Part shown: piece by piece, positions 17,586 to 25,879 of the stretch
Position numbering within the stretch: position 1 is the stretch's first letter
Layout of the letters: every line of letters begins with the position of its first letter
Translations under genes and position numbers: made by a program
Notes under the pieces: generated by a model
Told to the model about the DNA's origin: nothing
What the model saw: only the letters and a program-made list of their open reading frames with translations
Database searches by the model: none
Assembly (NCBI GenBank): GCA_002307375.1
Contig: NTJI01000004.1
Location: 1 to 64,000, forward strand
Source of the DNA: Lysobacteraceae bacterium NML93-0399
Lineage (GTDB): Bacteria; Pseudomonadota; Gammaproteobacteria; Xanthomonadales; Xanthomonadaceae
Direction: 5' to 3'
DNA length: 64,000 nt

Positions 17586-19187
17586 TCACCCGGCGGGGTA
17601 ATACGTCGGTGCGCCCGGGCCGACCGGCAGGCCCAGCGCGAACACCCACACGAAGAACAGCGCCGTCCAGCCGACGAAGAACACCACCGTGTACGGCAGC
17701 ATCATCGCGATCAGCGTGCCCACACCCAGGTTGCGCTGGTAACGCGCGGCAAAGGCCATGATCAGGCCGAAGTAGCTCATCATCGGCGTGATCAGATTGG
17801 TCACCGAATCGCCGATGCGATACGCCGCCTGGATCACCTCGGGGCTGTAGCCGACCAGCATCAGCATCGGCACGAAGATCGGCGCGGTCACCGCCCATTG
17901 CGCGGATGCCGAACCCAGCGACAGATTGATCAGCCCGCAGATCGCGATGAAGGCCAAAAACACCAGCGGGCCGGTGAGGCCGATCGATTGCAGCAGGTTC
18001 GAGCCCAGCACCGCGAGCACCTGGCCCAGCTGGCTCCAGTTGAAGAACGCGACGAACTGCGCCGCGAAGAACACCAGCACCACGTAAAGGCTCAGCGTGG
18101 CCATCGACCTGGCCATCGCGTCGATGACGTCGCGGTCGTTGCGGATGCTGCCGGTCACCGCGCCGTAGACGATGCCGGCGACGCCGAAGAACACCGCCAC
18201 CAGCACCACGATGCCGGTCAGGAACGGCCGCAGGCTGCCGAGCGTATCGTCGACGCCGGGCAGGCGAAGCGCGCCGCCTGCCGGCACGACCAGCAGTGCG
18301 ACCACTGCAGCCACCAGCACCGCAGCCACGCCAGCCCAGCAAAGGGCGCGACGTTCGCGCGCTTCCAGCGGCGCCATGCTCACCGGCTCGGCGTCCGGAT
18401 CGAGCTGGGTCGGATCGTACGGTCCGAGCTTGGGTTCGACGATATAGGTCGTCACGAACCAGCCCAGCGCCGTCACCACGAAGGTGCTGACGATCATGAA
18501 GTACCAGTTCACCGCGGCGTGGACTTCATACGCGGGATCGATCAGCCGCGCCGCCTCCTGGGTGATCCCGGCCAGCAGCGGGTCGACGGTGCCGATCAGC
18601 AGGTTCGCGCTGTAGCCGCCCGAGACACCGGCGAACGCGGCCGCAAGGCCGGCCAGCGGATGCCGCCCCAGTGCATGGAAGATCGCCGCCGCCAGCGGGA
18701 TGACCACCACGTAGCCCATTTCCGAGGCCGTGTTGGACAGAATCGCGGCGAATACGATCACCACCGTCACCAGGTTCTTCGGCGCACCAAGCACCAGCTG
18801 CTTGATGGCCGCGGTCAGCAGGCCCGATCGCTCGGCGATGCCCACGCCCAGCATTGCCACGAGCACCGTGCCCAGCGGCACGAAGGACGTGAAGTTGGTG
18901 ACCAGTCCGGTCACGATGCGGCGCAGCCCTTCCGCGTCGACCAGACTCACCACGTGGATGATCCCGTCGGCCGAGCGTCCCGCCGTGCCCTCGGGCCGCG
19001 GATCGGGCACCGACACGCCGTAGTAACCCAATACCCCCGACAGCAGCACGATCAACACCGACAGCAACGCGAACAGCGTGACCGGATGCGGCAGCAGATT
19101 GCCGAGCCACTCGACGACGTTGAGCAGGCGCGTGATCGCGCTGCGCGGAGGAGGGGACGAGGGGCCTGCCGCCTGGGATGGGGTCAT
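17586..19187 (-). CDS. AbgT-family transporter
   Basis: 533 residues with about 12 hydrophobic segments. Characteristic AbgT stretches include FLTGIVVLVAVFFGVAGIVY, NLSLGSASAQWAVTAPIFVP, SVTNLITPMMSYFGLI, and ILSNTASEMGYVVVIPL in the N-terminal half. Family members import p-aminobenzoyl-glutamate or export sulphonamides. No abgAB hydrolase genes are adjacent, so an efflux or peptide role is as likely as folate salvage. Inner membrane. Confidence 0.93.
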   Translation of the reverse strand: MTPSQAAGPSSPPPRSAITRLLNVVEWLGNLLPHPVTLFALLSVLIVLLSGVLGYYGVSVPDPRPEGTAGRSADGIIHVVSLVDAEGLRRIVTGLVTNFTSFVPLGTVLVAMLGVGIAERSGLLTAAIKQLVLGAPKNLVTVVIVFAAILSNTASEMGYVVVIPLAAAIFHALGRHPLAGLAAAFAGVSGGYSANLLIGTVDPLLAGITQEAARLIDPAYEVHAAVNWYFMIVSTFVVTALGWFVTTYIVEPKLGPYDPTQLDPDAEPVSMAPLEARERRALCWAGVAAVLVAAVVALLVVPAGGALRLPGVDDTLGSLRPFLTGIVVLVAVFFGVAGIVYGAVTGSIRNDRDVIDAMARSMATLSLYVVLVFFAAQFVAFFNWSQLGQVLAVLGSNLLQSIGLTGPLVFLAFIAICGLINLSLGSASAQWAVTAPIFVPMLMLVGYSPEVIQAAYRIGDSVTNLITPMMSYFGLIMAFAARYQRNLGVGTLIAMMLPYTVVFFVGWTALFFVWVFALGLPVGPGAPTYYPAG

Positions 19188-19254
19188 CGTGCCTGCCGGT
19201 GCGGGTGGCCGGGCAGTCTAACAACCCCGGCCACGCGCACCGGCAGCTGCGACA

Positions 19255-21078
19255 TCAGCTCCCGGCGCGCGCCTGCGCGATGAACGCATCCACCTCACGC
19301 TCCAGCAGTTCCAGCGGCACCACGCCGGTCAGCAGCACGCGGTTGTGGAAGGCGCGCGGGCCGAAGCGGTCGCCCAGCGCGTCGCGGGCCTTGTCGCGCA
19401 GGCGGATGATCTCGAGCTGGCCGATCATGTACGACGTCGCCTGGCCGGGCATCACGACGTAACGGTCGACCTCGGACGCGGGGATGCCGTAGTCGATCGC
19501 CTGCTGCCGCGTCCAGCGCATGGCATGCAGGCCGGTGTCGACGACCAGACGGCGCGCGCGGAACAGTTCGGCATCGAGTTGGCCGAGCAGGCCTTCCGGG
19601 TCGCCTTCATACCAGCCTTCCTCGGTCGCCAGGCGTTCGGCGTACAGCGCCCAGCCTTCGCTGAAGGCCGAGATGCCGCCGAGCGCGCGGGTCTGGCGGA
19701 ATTTGGGCAACGCGGTGTTCTCGACCGAAAGCGCCACCTGGAAGTGATGGCCGGGCACGGTCTCGTGATAGACCAGCGTGCGCAGGCCGAAGCGGGTGAG
19801 CCGGTCCTTGCGCAGCGGCATCTGGTAGACGCCGGGCCGCGAACCGTCGAGCGGCGGCGCGGTATAGCTGGCCGCCGCACTGTCCCAGCGGTATTCGGGA
19901 TAGGGCTGGGCGATCACCGCCGAGCGCGGACGGATGTCGAACAGCGCATCGCTGCGGCGTTCGGCGTCGCGCATCATCGTGTCGATGTCGGCCATGATCG
20001 CCGCGCGTCCGGTGTCGTCGTCGGTATAGGCGAGATCCGTGCGCAGCTGGCGCACGCGGTCTTCGACGCTGCCATCGCTGCGACCGATCGAACGCAGGAT
20101 CGCGTCCATCTCGCCTTCGATCCGTGCCACCTCGCGCAGGCCAATGCGATGGATTTCCTCGGCGCTCAGCGCGGTCGAGGTGAACCGGCGCAGCTGGAAT
20201 GCGTAGGCATCGGCGCCGTCGGCGAAGCGCCAAAGACCCGCATCGTCGGTTGCGCGCGGCAGCTGCGACTGCAGTTCGGCAATCGCGCGTGTCCACGCGG
20301 GATAGACCGCGTCGGCCACGAGTCGGGTCGCGCTCTCCACGTGCCGCGTGCGCGTGGCATCGTCCAGACCGTCGATGCCATCCAGACGCGATGCGAACGT
20401 GGCCACCAGCGGGTTGCGTGCCGGCGGGTCGGCGATGAAGCGCTGCATCTGGGCGATGGTCGCCTCGACGATGAAACGCGGCGGCAGGATGTCGCGCGCC
20501 GCAAGATCGGTCGCACGCGCGGTGGCCTCATCCATGCGTGCCTCGAACTGGCCCAGACGTGCGAGATAGCTGTCCGCATCGGCAGCGGTGCGCAGCGGAT
20601 GGACCACGGTCATCAGATTGGGCAGGCCGACATTGGCACCGCTGAACTGCTGCAGCGGGAAGCTGTAGTCGTCCCAGCGATCGCCCTCGACGAGACTGCG
20701 CAGCTGCCAGTCCATCAGCTCGGCCGATACGCGCTCGGTGTCGGTCATCGCATTGCGGTCGAGCGCGGCCAGTTCACGCAGTCCGCGCTCGGCAAGCGCA
20801 CGTGTGCCGGCGCGATGTGCCTGGGTCAGGGGCGTGAGTTCGCGGTCCATGCGCGCCTGTTCGGCGTCACCGAAGTAGCGGCTCGAGGTGGACGCGGACG
20901 GCTGGCGGCGCATCCAGTCGTCGGTGAAGCGCGCGAAGAATGCAGACGCCTGCGAGTCCGCAGTTGCAGGCTCGGCGGCGCGCGCATCGTTTGACGGAGT
21001 ACCCGACGCACAGGCGCCCAGCAGGCCTGCGCAGGCGATCGCCAGCGCGATGGAAACGGGACGCACGGCATGGCGCAT
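19255..21078 (-). CDS. DUF885 family lipoprotein, putative zinc peptidase
   Basis: 607 residues from ATG 21078, chosen because AGGAG lies eight bases upstream (a GTG nine bases further 5' overlaps that site). The lipobox LLGAC predicts an acylated periplasmic protein. DUF885 proteins are large helical proteins with a gluzincin-like zinc signature; here it is YHETVPGHHFQVAL, followed by GISAFSEGWALYAE, which should give the third ligand. The C-terminus carries PGQATSYMIGQLEI, typical of the family. Probably a periplasmic carboxypeptidase or oligopeptidase; the substrate is unknown. Confidence 0.9.
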   Translation of the reverse strand: MRHAVRPVSIALAIACAGLLGACASGTPSNDARAAEPATADSQASAFFARFTDDWMRRQPSASTSSRYFGDAEQARMDRELTPLTQAHRAGTRALAERGLRELAALDRNAMTDTERVSAELMDWQLRSLVEGDRWDDYSFPLQQFSGANVGLPNLMTVVHPLRTAADADSYLARLGQFEARMDEATARATDLAARDILPPRFIVEATIAQMQRFIADPPARNPLVATFASRLDGIDGLDDATRTRHVESATRLVADAVYPAWTRAIAELQSQLPRATDDAGLWRFADGADAYAFQLRRFTSTALSAEEIHRIGLREVARIEGEMDAILRSIGRSDGSVEDRVRQLRTDLAYTDDDTGRAAIMADIDTMMRDAERRSDALFDIRPRSAVIAQPYPEYRWDSAAASYTAPPLDGSRPGVYQMPLRKDRLTRFGLRTLVYHETVPGHHFQVALSVENTALPKFRQTRALGGISAFSEGWALYAERLATEEGWYEGDPEGLLGQLDAELFRARRLVVDTGLHAMRWTRQQAIDYGIPASEVDRYVVMPGQATSYMIGQLEIIRLRDKARDALGDRFGPRAFHNRVLLTGVVPLELLEREVDAFIAQARAGS

Positions 21079-21152
21079 TCGAAACACTCCTGTAGATGCG
21101 GACCCTGCGATTCTACGCAGGGCCCGTCTTCAGGCTGCGCCGGATGCGCCTG

Positions 21153-21752
21153 TCAGCCGTGGACGCGGAAACGCATCGCGTCGTCGATGAAGGTCTTCGC
21201 GCCGATCTCGCCGGCGTGTGCGCCGAACGGCATCTGCGCGCGCAGCGTCCACGTTGCCGGCAGATTCCATTCGGCCGCCACCGCCGCATCGGGCAGCGGG
21301 TTGTAGTGCTGCAGGCTTGCGCCGATGCCGGCTTCGGCCAGTGCGGTCCACACCGCGTATTGCGCCATGCCGGTCGAATGCTCCGACCACACCGGGAAGT
21401 TGTCCGCATACAGCGGGTACTGCTCCTGCAGCGCCTTCACCGGCACGCTGTCCTCGTAGAACAGCACCGTGCCGGCGCCGGCAGCGAAGCTGTCGATCTT
21501 GGCTTCGGTCGGGGCGAAGGCGTCGGCAGGCACGATCGCGCGCAGTGCGTCCTTGACGAAGCCCCAGAACTTGCGGCTCTCGTCGCCGAACAGGATCACT
21601 GCGCGCGAGCTCTGCGAGTTGAACGATGACGGCGCCTGGCGCACCGCCTCCTGGATCAGCGCGGTGGTGTCGGCCTGCGACAGCGGAAGCTCGGGGCTCA
21701 GGGCGTACTGGCTGCGGCGGCGCGTGGCAGCGGTGATGAAGGCATTGGACAT
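21153..21752 (-). CDS. Nitroreductase family protein (Frm2/Hbn1-like)
   Basis: 199 residues from MSNAFITAATRR at 21752. FMN-binding features of the nitroreductase fold are RRRSQYAL near the N-terminus and APSSFNSQSSRAVILFG. It has the short form of the Frm2/Hbn1-like subgroup, with EHSTGMAQYAVWTALAEAGIG and the C-terminal QMPFGAHAGEIGAKTF. Likely a flavin-dependent NAD(P)H oxidoreductase acting on nitro compounds or quinones. A 7-bp hairpin (21103-21122) lies between it and the DUF885 start. Confidence 0.9.
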   Translation of the reverse strand: MSNAFITAATRRRSQYALSPELPLSQADTTALIQEAVRQAPSSFNSQSSRAVILFGDESRKFWGFVKDALRAIVPADAFAPTEAKIDSFAAGAGTVLFYEDSVPVKALQEQYPLYADNFPVWSEHSTGMAQYAVWTALAEAGIGASLQHYNPLPDAAVAAEWNLPATWTLRAQMPFGAHAGEIGAKTFIDDAMRFRVHG

Positions 21753-21869
21753 GGCGGCGACTCTGGCTTGAGGAAGGCGGGACCGGTTCTCGACCCGCCG
21801 GCAAGTCTGGCGTCGCATCATGGATGGAACGACCCGGACCACCGGGAAGGATCGTTGCGCTGGTGAACT

Positions 21870-22376
21870 TCATTCAGGCTGCGCGACGGCCTGGTCGCGA
21901 TGCATCAGATACAGCCGCAGATCGAATTCCCACTGGTGATAGTCGGGCGCCATGTGGGTACAGAGCTTGTAGAAGGCCCGGTTGTGTTCCCGCTCCTTGA
22001 GGTGCGCGAGTTCGTGCACGACGATCATTTCGAGGAAGGCCGCCGGCGCATCCCGGAACACGCTGGCGATACGGATCTCGCGGCTGGCCTTCAGCCGGCC
22101 GCCCTGCACACGCGAGATGGCAGTGTGCGTGCCCAGCGCATGCCCGATCACCTGCAGTCGACCGTCGTAGAGGGCCTTGTGCAGCGGCGCGGACTGGCGC
22201 AGATGACGTTCTTTGAGGGACTGGACATAGTCGTAGAGCTGCCGGTCGTTGCGGATCGCGTGCGGGTCGGGATAGCGGCGCGCGAGGTAATCGCCCAGGC
22301 GGCCACTGTCACGCAGGGCGCGGGCCTGCGTCTGGAGCGCGTCGGGATAGCCACGAAGATAGGGCAGGGGATCCAT
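21870..22376 (-). CDS. YgjP-like M48-family metallopeptidase
   Basis: 168 residues from ATG 22376. The C-terminal half has the WLM/YgjP-type zinc site HELAHLKEREHNRAFY with a downstream acidic/aromatic tail (HQWEFDLRLYL). The N-terminal half (YLRGYPDALQTQARAL, YLARRYPDPHAI) has the YgjP look. These are predicted soluble metallopeptidases without an established substrate. No signal peptide. Divergent from the DUF2058 gene with a 74-bp gap. Confidence 0.9.
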   Translation of the reverse strand: MDPLPYLRGYPDALQTQARALRDSGRLGDYLARRYPDPHAIRNDRQLYDYVQSLKERHLRQSAPLHKALYDGRLQVIGHALGTHTAISRVQGGRLKASREIRIASVFRDAPAAFLEMIVVHELAHLKEREHNRAFYKLCTHMAPDYHQWEFDLRLYLMHRDQAVAQPE

Positions 22377-22450
22377 GGCGGCACGATAGCGGCCGGGTGC
22401 CGGCGATGCAGCCGGTATCATCCCGGCCACGTACACCGGAACGATGTCGC

Positions 22451-22987
22451 ATGCGCAATCCGCTGCAGGAACAGCTGTTGAAGGCCGGCCTGGTCAAGAA
22501 GGGCAAGGTGGCCGAAGTCGCGCGGGAACAGGCCAGGGCGCGCCACGGAAAACAGCCGGCCGCGCCGAGCGAAACCCAGCAGGAGGCCGAGCGCGCGCGT
22601 CGCGAGAAGGCCGAGCGGGACCGCGCACTTTCGCAGGCCCGCAACGAGGAAGCCCGCGCGCACGAGCGCCGGGCGCAGGCGCGGCAGTTGATCGCCGATG
22701 GGCGCGTGGCGCCCGCAGGCGAACGCGACTACCGCTTCCAGGCCGACGGCGCGATCCGCACGGTGCACGTCGACAACGCGCATGCCCGGGCACTCGCAGC
22801 CGGCGGGCTGGTCATTGCCCGGCTGGATGGGGGCTACGTGCTGTTGCCGCGTGCGCTGGCCGCGCGTGTGCGCGAGCGCGATCCCGAGGCGATCGTGGTG
22901 GACCACGGTGACGTCGACGACAGCGCGCCCTCGGGCGACGGCTATGACGATCCGCGATTCGCGGTACCGGATGATCTGATCTGGTAG
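22451..22987 (+). CDS. DUF2058 protein (YaiL-like)
   Basis: 178 residues from ATG 22451. The beginning MRNPLQEQLLKAGLVKKGK is typical of DUF2058 (YaiL), a nucleoprotein/polysome-associated family. A long charged helical middle (about residues 30-85, rich in Arg, Glu and Ala) leads into a compact C-terminal domain (DYRFQADGAIRTVHVD, GGYVLLPRALAARV). Function unknown; the charge pattern suggests RNA or ribosome contact. Confidence 0.9.
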   Translation: MRNPLQEQLLKAGLVKKGKVAEVAREQARARHGKQPAAPSETQQEAERARREKAERDRALSQARNEEARAHERRAQARQLIADGRVAPAGERDYRFQADGAIRTVHVDNAHARALAAGGLVIARLDGGYVLLPRALAARVRERDPEAIVVDHGDVDDSAPSGDGYDDPRFAVPDDLIW

Positions 22988-23020
22988 GCCGCAGCGCGGC
23001 ATCCGTGACCGACACACACG

Positions 23021-23051
23021 AAACGGGCCGGCTTCATGAGCCGGCCCGTTT
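23021..23051. terminator. Bidirectional terminator after DUF2058 gene
   Basis: A 13-bp perfect stem (AAACGGGCCGGCT / AGCCGGCCCGTTT) with loop TCATG has terminal A and T runs. It sits between the convergent DUF2058 and glycine-zipper genes. Confidence 0.88.
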
Positions 23052-23106
23052 TACGTTCAGGCGTATCGATCGCGTGGCGTCCGATGGACGCGACGTGCCT
23101 GGCAAA

Positions 23107-23472
23107 TTAGCGATACACGCGCTGGCAGCGCGTTTCGACGATCCGGTTGCCGGTGGTTTCCTGACGGTTGCCCTGCACGTTGCGGCCGATGGCGCCACCG
23201 GCGACGGCGCCGCCCACGGTCGCGAGCTTGCGTCCACTACCACTGCCGATCTGGTTGCCGACCAGACCACCGATGACCGCACCGGCTGCGGTGCCACCGA
23301 CCCGGTTGGGGTCGCTGCTGTTGCGCTGGACTTCGACGTCCTCGCAGACGACGCGGCTTCCGTCATTGAACCGGCGCCCTTCGTCCTCCGGGCCGTAGTT
23401 CTGCGCATGCGCCAGCGTGGTGCCGGCCAGCGTCAGGGCACCGATGGCGGCGAGGGTACGGATGGATTTCAT
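23107..23472 (-). CDS. Glycine-zipper 2TM domain protein
   Basis: 121 residues with AGGAG seven bases before the ATG. Signal peptide (LAGTTLAHA, cleavage about residue 23), a short charged segment with two of its three Cys residues expected to pair, and a glycine-zipper region at about 58-98 (GGTAAGAVIGGLVGNQIG, GGAVAGGAIGRNVQ). A C-terminal IVETRCQRVYR follows. This 17-kDa-antigen-like family (SlyB/YmgG relatives) sits in the envelope and affects its integrity. Confidence 0.9.
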   Translation of the reverse strand: MKSIRTLAAIGALTLAGTTLAHAQNYGPEDEGRRFNDGSRVVCEDVEVQRNSSDPNRVGGTAAGAVIGGLVGNQIGSGSGRKLATVGGAVAGGAIGRNVQGNRQETTGNRIVETRCQRVYR

Positions 23473-23597
23473 GGCTACTCTCCTGCGAAAAACCGATGCC
23501 GATGCTTGCAGGCGCGCGACCAACCGACGGTGAAACCTTCTGCGCAGGCGCATGACGATTCAGCGCGTGGGGCGCAGCGTGAGCCCGGCGTGCAGGG

Positions 23598-24398
23598 TCA
23601 GGCGTATTGCATCTTCCGGGACATGCCGCCGTCGATGACGATGTTCTGCCCCGTCACGAAAGCCGACGCTTCCGACAGCAGATACACGGCCAATGCGCCG
23701 ATGTCGTCCGGCGTGCCGGCGCGACCGACCGGATGCTGCGCATGGTCCTCATGCGACAACGCGGGTTTGCGCCGGGCACTCGGCTTGCGCCAGGCGTCGG
23801 TGACGATCCATCCGGGACTGATCGCGTTGACACGTACGGCCGGTCCTTCGCTGATCGCCAGCGCATGCGAAAACGCCACGATTCCGCCCTTGGCGGCGGC
23901 GTAGGCTTCGGTGTGGGGCTCGGACTGCAACACCCGGCTGGAGGCGATGTTGACGATGGCGCCGCGGGCCTGTCGCAGGGCCGGCAGCGCATGTTTGGCG
24001 CACAGGAATGTGCCGGTCAGATGCGCATCGATGAAGCGTCGCCACTGCGCGAGCTCCAGCGTCGGCAGCGGGTCGATGTCCGGTGCGGCGGGCCCGGCGT
24101 TGTTGACCAGACCGTCGAGACGCCCGAACGCCTCGTGTGTGCGCTCGACGAACGTGCGCACCGAAGCTTCGCGCGAGACGTCCAGATGCCAGAAGCGCGC
24201 GCGGTCACCGACATCCCACTCGTCCAGGCAAGCGCGTCCGGCATCGCGGTCGAGATCACCGATCGCGACGCGCCCGCCGGCGCCAAGCACGGCCTGGGCA
24301 ATGCCGCGGCCGATGCCCTGCGCGCTGCCGGTCACCAGCACCACGCGGTCGTGCAGCGGCGCGTGATCGAATGCTTCGATGGGGGGCGTGAGCGGCAT
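23598..24398 (-). CDS. SDR family oxidoreductase
   Basis: 266 residues. Classical short-chain dehydrogenase: cofactor motif VTGSAQGIGRG, NNAG at about 103-106, active-site Ser in NIASSR, and YxxxK as YAAAKGG. It ends with a PGWIVTD loop and an IVIDGGMSRKM C-terminus. An acidic residue after the second strand (GDLDRD) favours NAD(H). The substrate cannot be assigned. It is the last gene of a minus-strand run after a small basic protein gene. Confidence 0.9.
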   Translation of the reverse strand: MPLTPPIEAFDHAPLHDRVVLVTGSAQGIGRGIAQAVLGAGGRVAIGDLDRDAGRACLDEWDVGDRARFWHLDVSREASVRTFVERTHEAFGRLDGLVNNAGPAAPDIDPLPTLELAQWRRFIDAHLTGTFLCAKHALPALRQARGAIVNIASSRVLQSEPHTEAYAAAKGGIVAFSHALAISEGPAVRVNAISPGWIVTDAWRKPSARRKPALSHEDHAQHPVGRAGTPDDIGALAVYLLSEASAFVTGQNIVIDGGMSRKMQYA

Positions 24399-24463
24399 GG
24401 ACAACACCTCGCGAGGACGGCCGGCGAGTGTCGCAGCGCAGGCATCGACGCCGGGTCGAGACC

Positions 24464-24733
24464 TCAGCCGCCCTTGCGCTTGCGCGGCGCAGGCGTCGGG
24501 GCCTCCGCGACCGGCGCATCCACACGCGTGAGCGTCCGCGTGGTGCCCAGCACCTCGATGCGCCCGCCGGACTTGCGGAACTGCGCCAGGTCGTGGGCGA
24601 TGCGCTCGCTGGTGACCGAGGCGCCGCGCTCGTTGGCCTTGCGCGGACCGGCGAACAGGTGACGGGTATCGGACGGCGCCGGGGACTGCGAAGCGGTGGT
24701 CGCGGCGGGACTTGGGGTCTTGGCTCGTGGCAT
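24464..24733 (-). CDS. Small conserved-looking hypothetical protein
   Basis: 89 residues starting MPRAKTPSPA, with AAGGAG about ten bases upstream. The N-terminal third is low-complexity (Ala, Pro, Ser, Thr). The middle (RKANERGASVTSERIAHDL, FRKSGGRIEVLGTTRTL) looks folded, and the basic tail is PAPRKRKGG. No family recognised. It lies 14 bp downstream of the YkgJ-like gene on the same strand, so it probably belongs to that transcription unit. Confidence 0.65.
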   Translation of the reverse strand: MPRAKTPSPAATTASQSPAPSDTRHLFAGPRKANERGASVTSERIAHDLAQFRKSGGRIEVLGTTRTLTRVDAPVAEAPTPAPRKRKGG

Positions 24734-24747
24734 CGGGGCGTGCTCCT

Positions 24748-25053
24748 TCAATACATGACCAGTGGGATGCCGCGCGCGCCGCGCCTGTTGTAATCGGCAC
24801 GGATCTCGCGGCAGTCGGGGCCGTCCATCGCGAAACGGCGGCAGACGTCGGGGCGGCTGTCGTAGATCGAGCAGCGCATTCGGGCTGCGTCGATCGCCAC
24901 GCACCAGCCTTCTTCGTCGCGCGCCATCACGGCCAGGCCCGCGTCGGTGACGTCGGTGAACCGCCGTGGCACGTCGTCACCGGGCTGCAGCAGCACCGGG
25001 AACCGGCAGCACACGGCGTCGCAGCGCCCGCAATCGGCCGGCTCGCCGCTCAC
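24748..25053 (-). CDS. YkgJ-family cysteine cluster protein
   Basis: 101 residues with a GTG start that overlaps the methyltransferase stop by 4 bp (GTGA). The Cys pattern CGRCDAVCC at the N-terminus, then single Cys in GWCVAID, RCSIYDSRPDVCRRF and PDCREI, matches the UPF0153/YkgJ family, thought to bind zinc or an Fe-S cluster. The biochemical role is not established. Coupling to a SAM-dependent methyltransferase is noteworthy. Confidence 0.88.
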   Translation of the reverse strand: MSGEPADCGRCDAVCCRFPVLLQPGDDVPRRFTDVTDAGLAVMARDEEGWCVAIDAARMRCSIYDSRPDVCRRFAMDGPDCREIRADYNRRGARGIPLVMY

Positions 25054-25718
25054 TGCAGCACTAGCATGTCGCGGCGATAGTGCAGCAGGCGTCCGCGCGG
25101 CAGTGCGTCCGCATCGTCGTCGAGGCCGCCATGGATCTGCTGCAGGGTGAACCCCTGCGCGGCGAGCAGGCGGCTGAAGGCCGCGCTGTTGCCGCGCCCG
25201 GGATCACTGACCACGACCTCGGCCCGCGGCAGCGCATGGCGGGCGACCACGTCGGCCAGCAGCGCGGCATGCGCGCGCTCGTAGAGCACGTCGCTGGCGA
25301 TGATCATGTCGAACGCGCCCAGCGAATCGAGCGGCACGTCCCAGCGCATCTGCCGGTAGTGCACGGCGTCGAGCGTGTTGAGCGCGGCGTTGTAGGCCAG
25401 GAACGGCTCGGCGAGCGGATGCATGTCCGAGGCCACCACGCGCGCGCCGCGACGCTGCAGCACCAGGCTCGACAGGCCGATGCCGCACCCGGTCTCGAGA
25501 ATGCGCTTGCCGGCCACATCGGCCCGATCCATCGCCTGTGCGAGCAGGCGCCCGGCCGGCCAGAGCTGGCCGAACAGCGACCATTGTGCGGACGAGATGC
25601 CCGGCTGGGCGCCGTGGCCATCGGGGTCGGCGAACTGCTGCAGGTCGGTCAGTACGCGCAGCCGGTAGGCGTGGTTGCCGACGCTGGCGGTGATGATTCG
25701 GGTGGAATAACCGGGCAC
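25050..25718 (-). CDS. Class I SAM-dependent methyltransferase (METTL21/lysine-MTase-like)
   Basis: 222 residues from GTG 25718, preceded by AAGGAGG at a short spacing. Motif I is ILETGCGIGLSSLVLQ, motif II has the acidic end VVASDMHPLAEPF, and the motif IV region reads FDMIIASDVLYE. The DVLYE ending and the W-P-A-G segment before motif I resemble the protein-lysine methyltransferase branch (METTL21/EFMKMT), so a protein substrate is plausible. The frame stays open upstream without translation signals. First gene of a unit with YkgJ-like and small-protein genes. Confidence 0.82.
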   Translation of the reverse strand: MPGYSTRIITASVGNHAYRLRVLTDLQQFADPDGHGAQPGISSAQWSLFGQLWPAGRLLAQAMDRADVAGKRILETGCGIGLSSLVLQRRGARVVASDMHPLAEPFLAYNAALNTLDAVHYRQMRWDVPLDSLGAFDMIIASDVLYERAHAALLADVVARHALPRAEVVVSDPGRGNSAAFSRLLAAQGFTLQQIHGGLDDDADALPRGRLLHYRRDMLVLQ

Positions 25719-25879
25719 GGTGCCTCCTTCGAGAGCGGAGCCCTGATGGGCGGTCACGCAGGAGGGGAAGCGAGGCGGGCGACGGCTCAGGTCGCGCGGA
25801 GCGCACGGATCGGGCGCATACCCGAGGTGCGAGCATAGCACCCGATCGCACGGGGCCCCGGACGGACCCGCCTGGCGGT

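Noticed and set aside
14371..18342. A 1323-codon minus-strand open frame across the mutarotase, M13 peptidase and part of the AbgT gene
   Set aside because: Covers three real genes in other frames and crosses a strong terminator; no recognisable domain.
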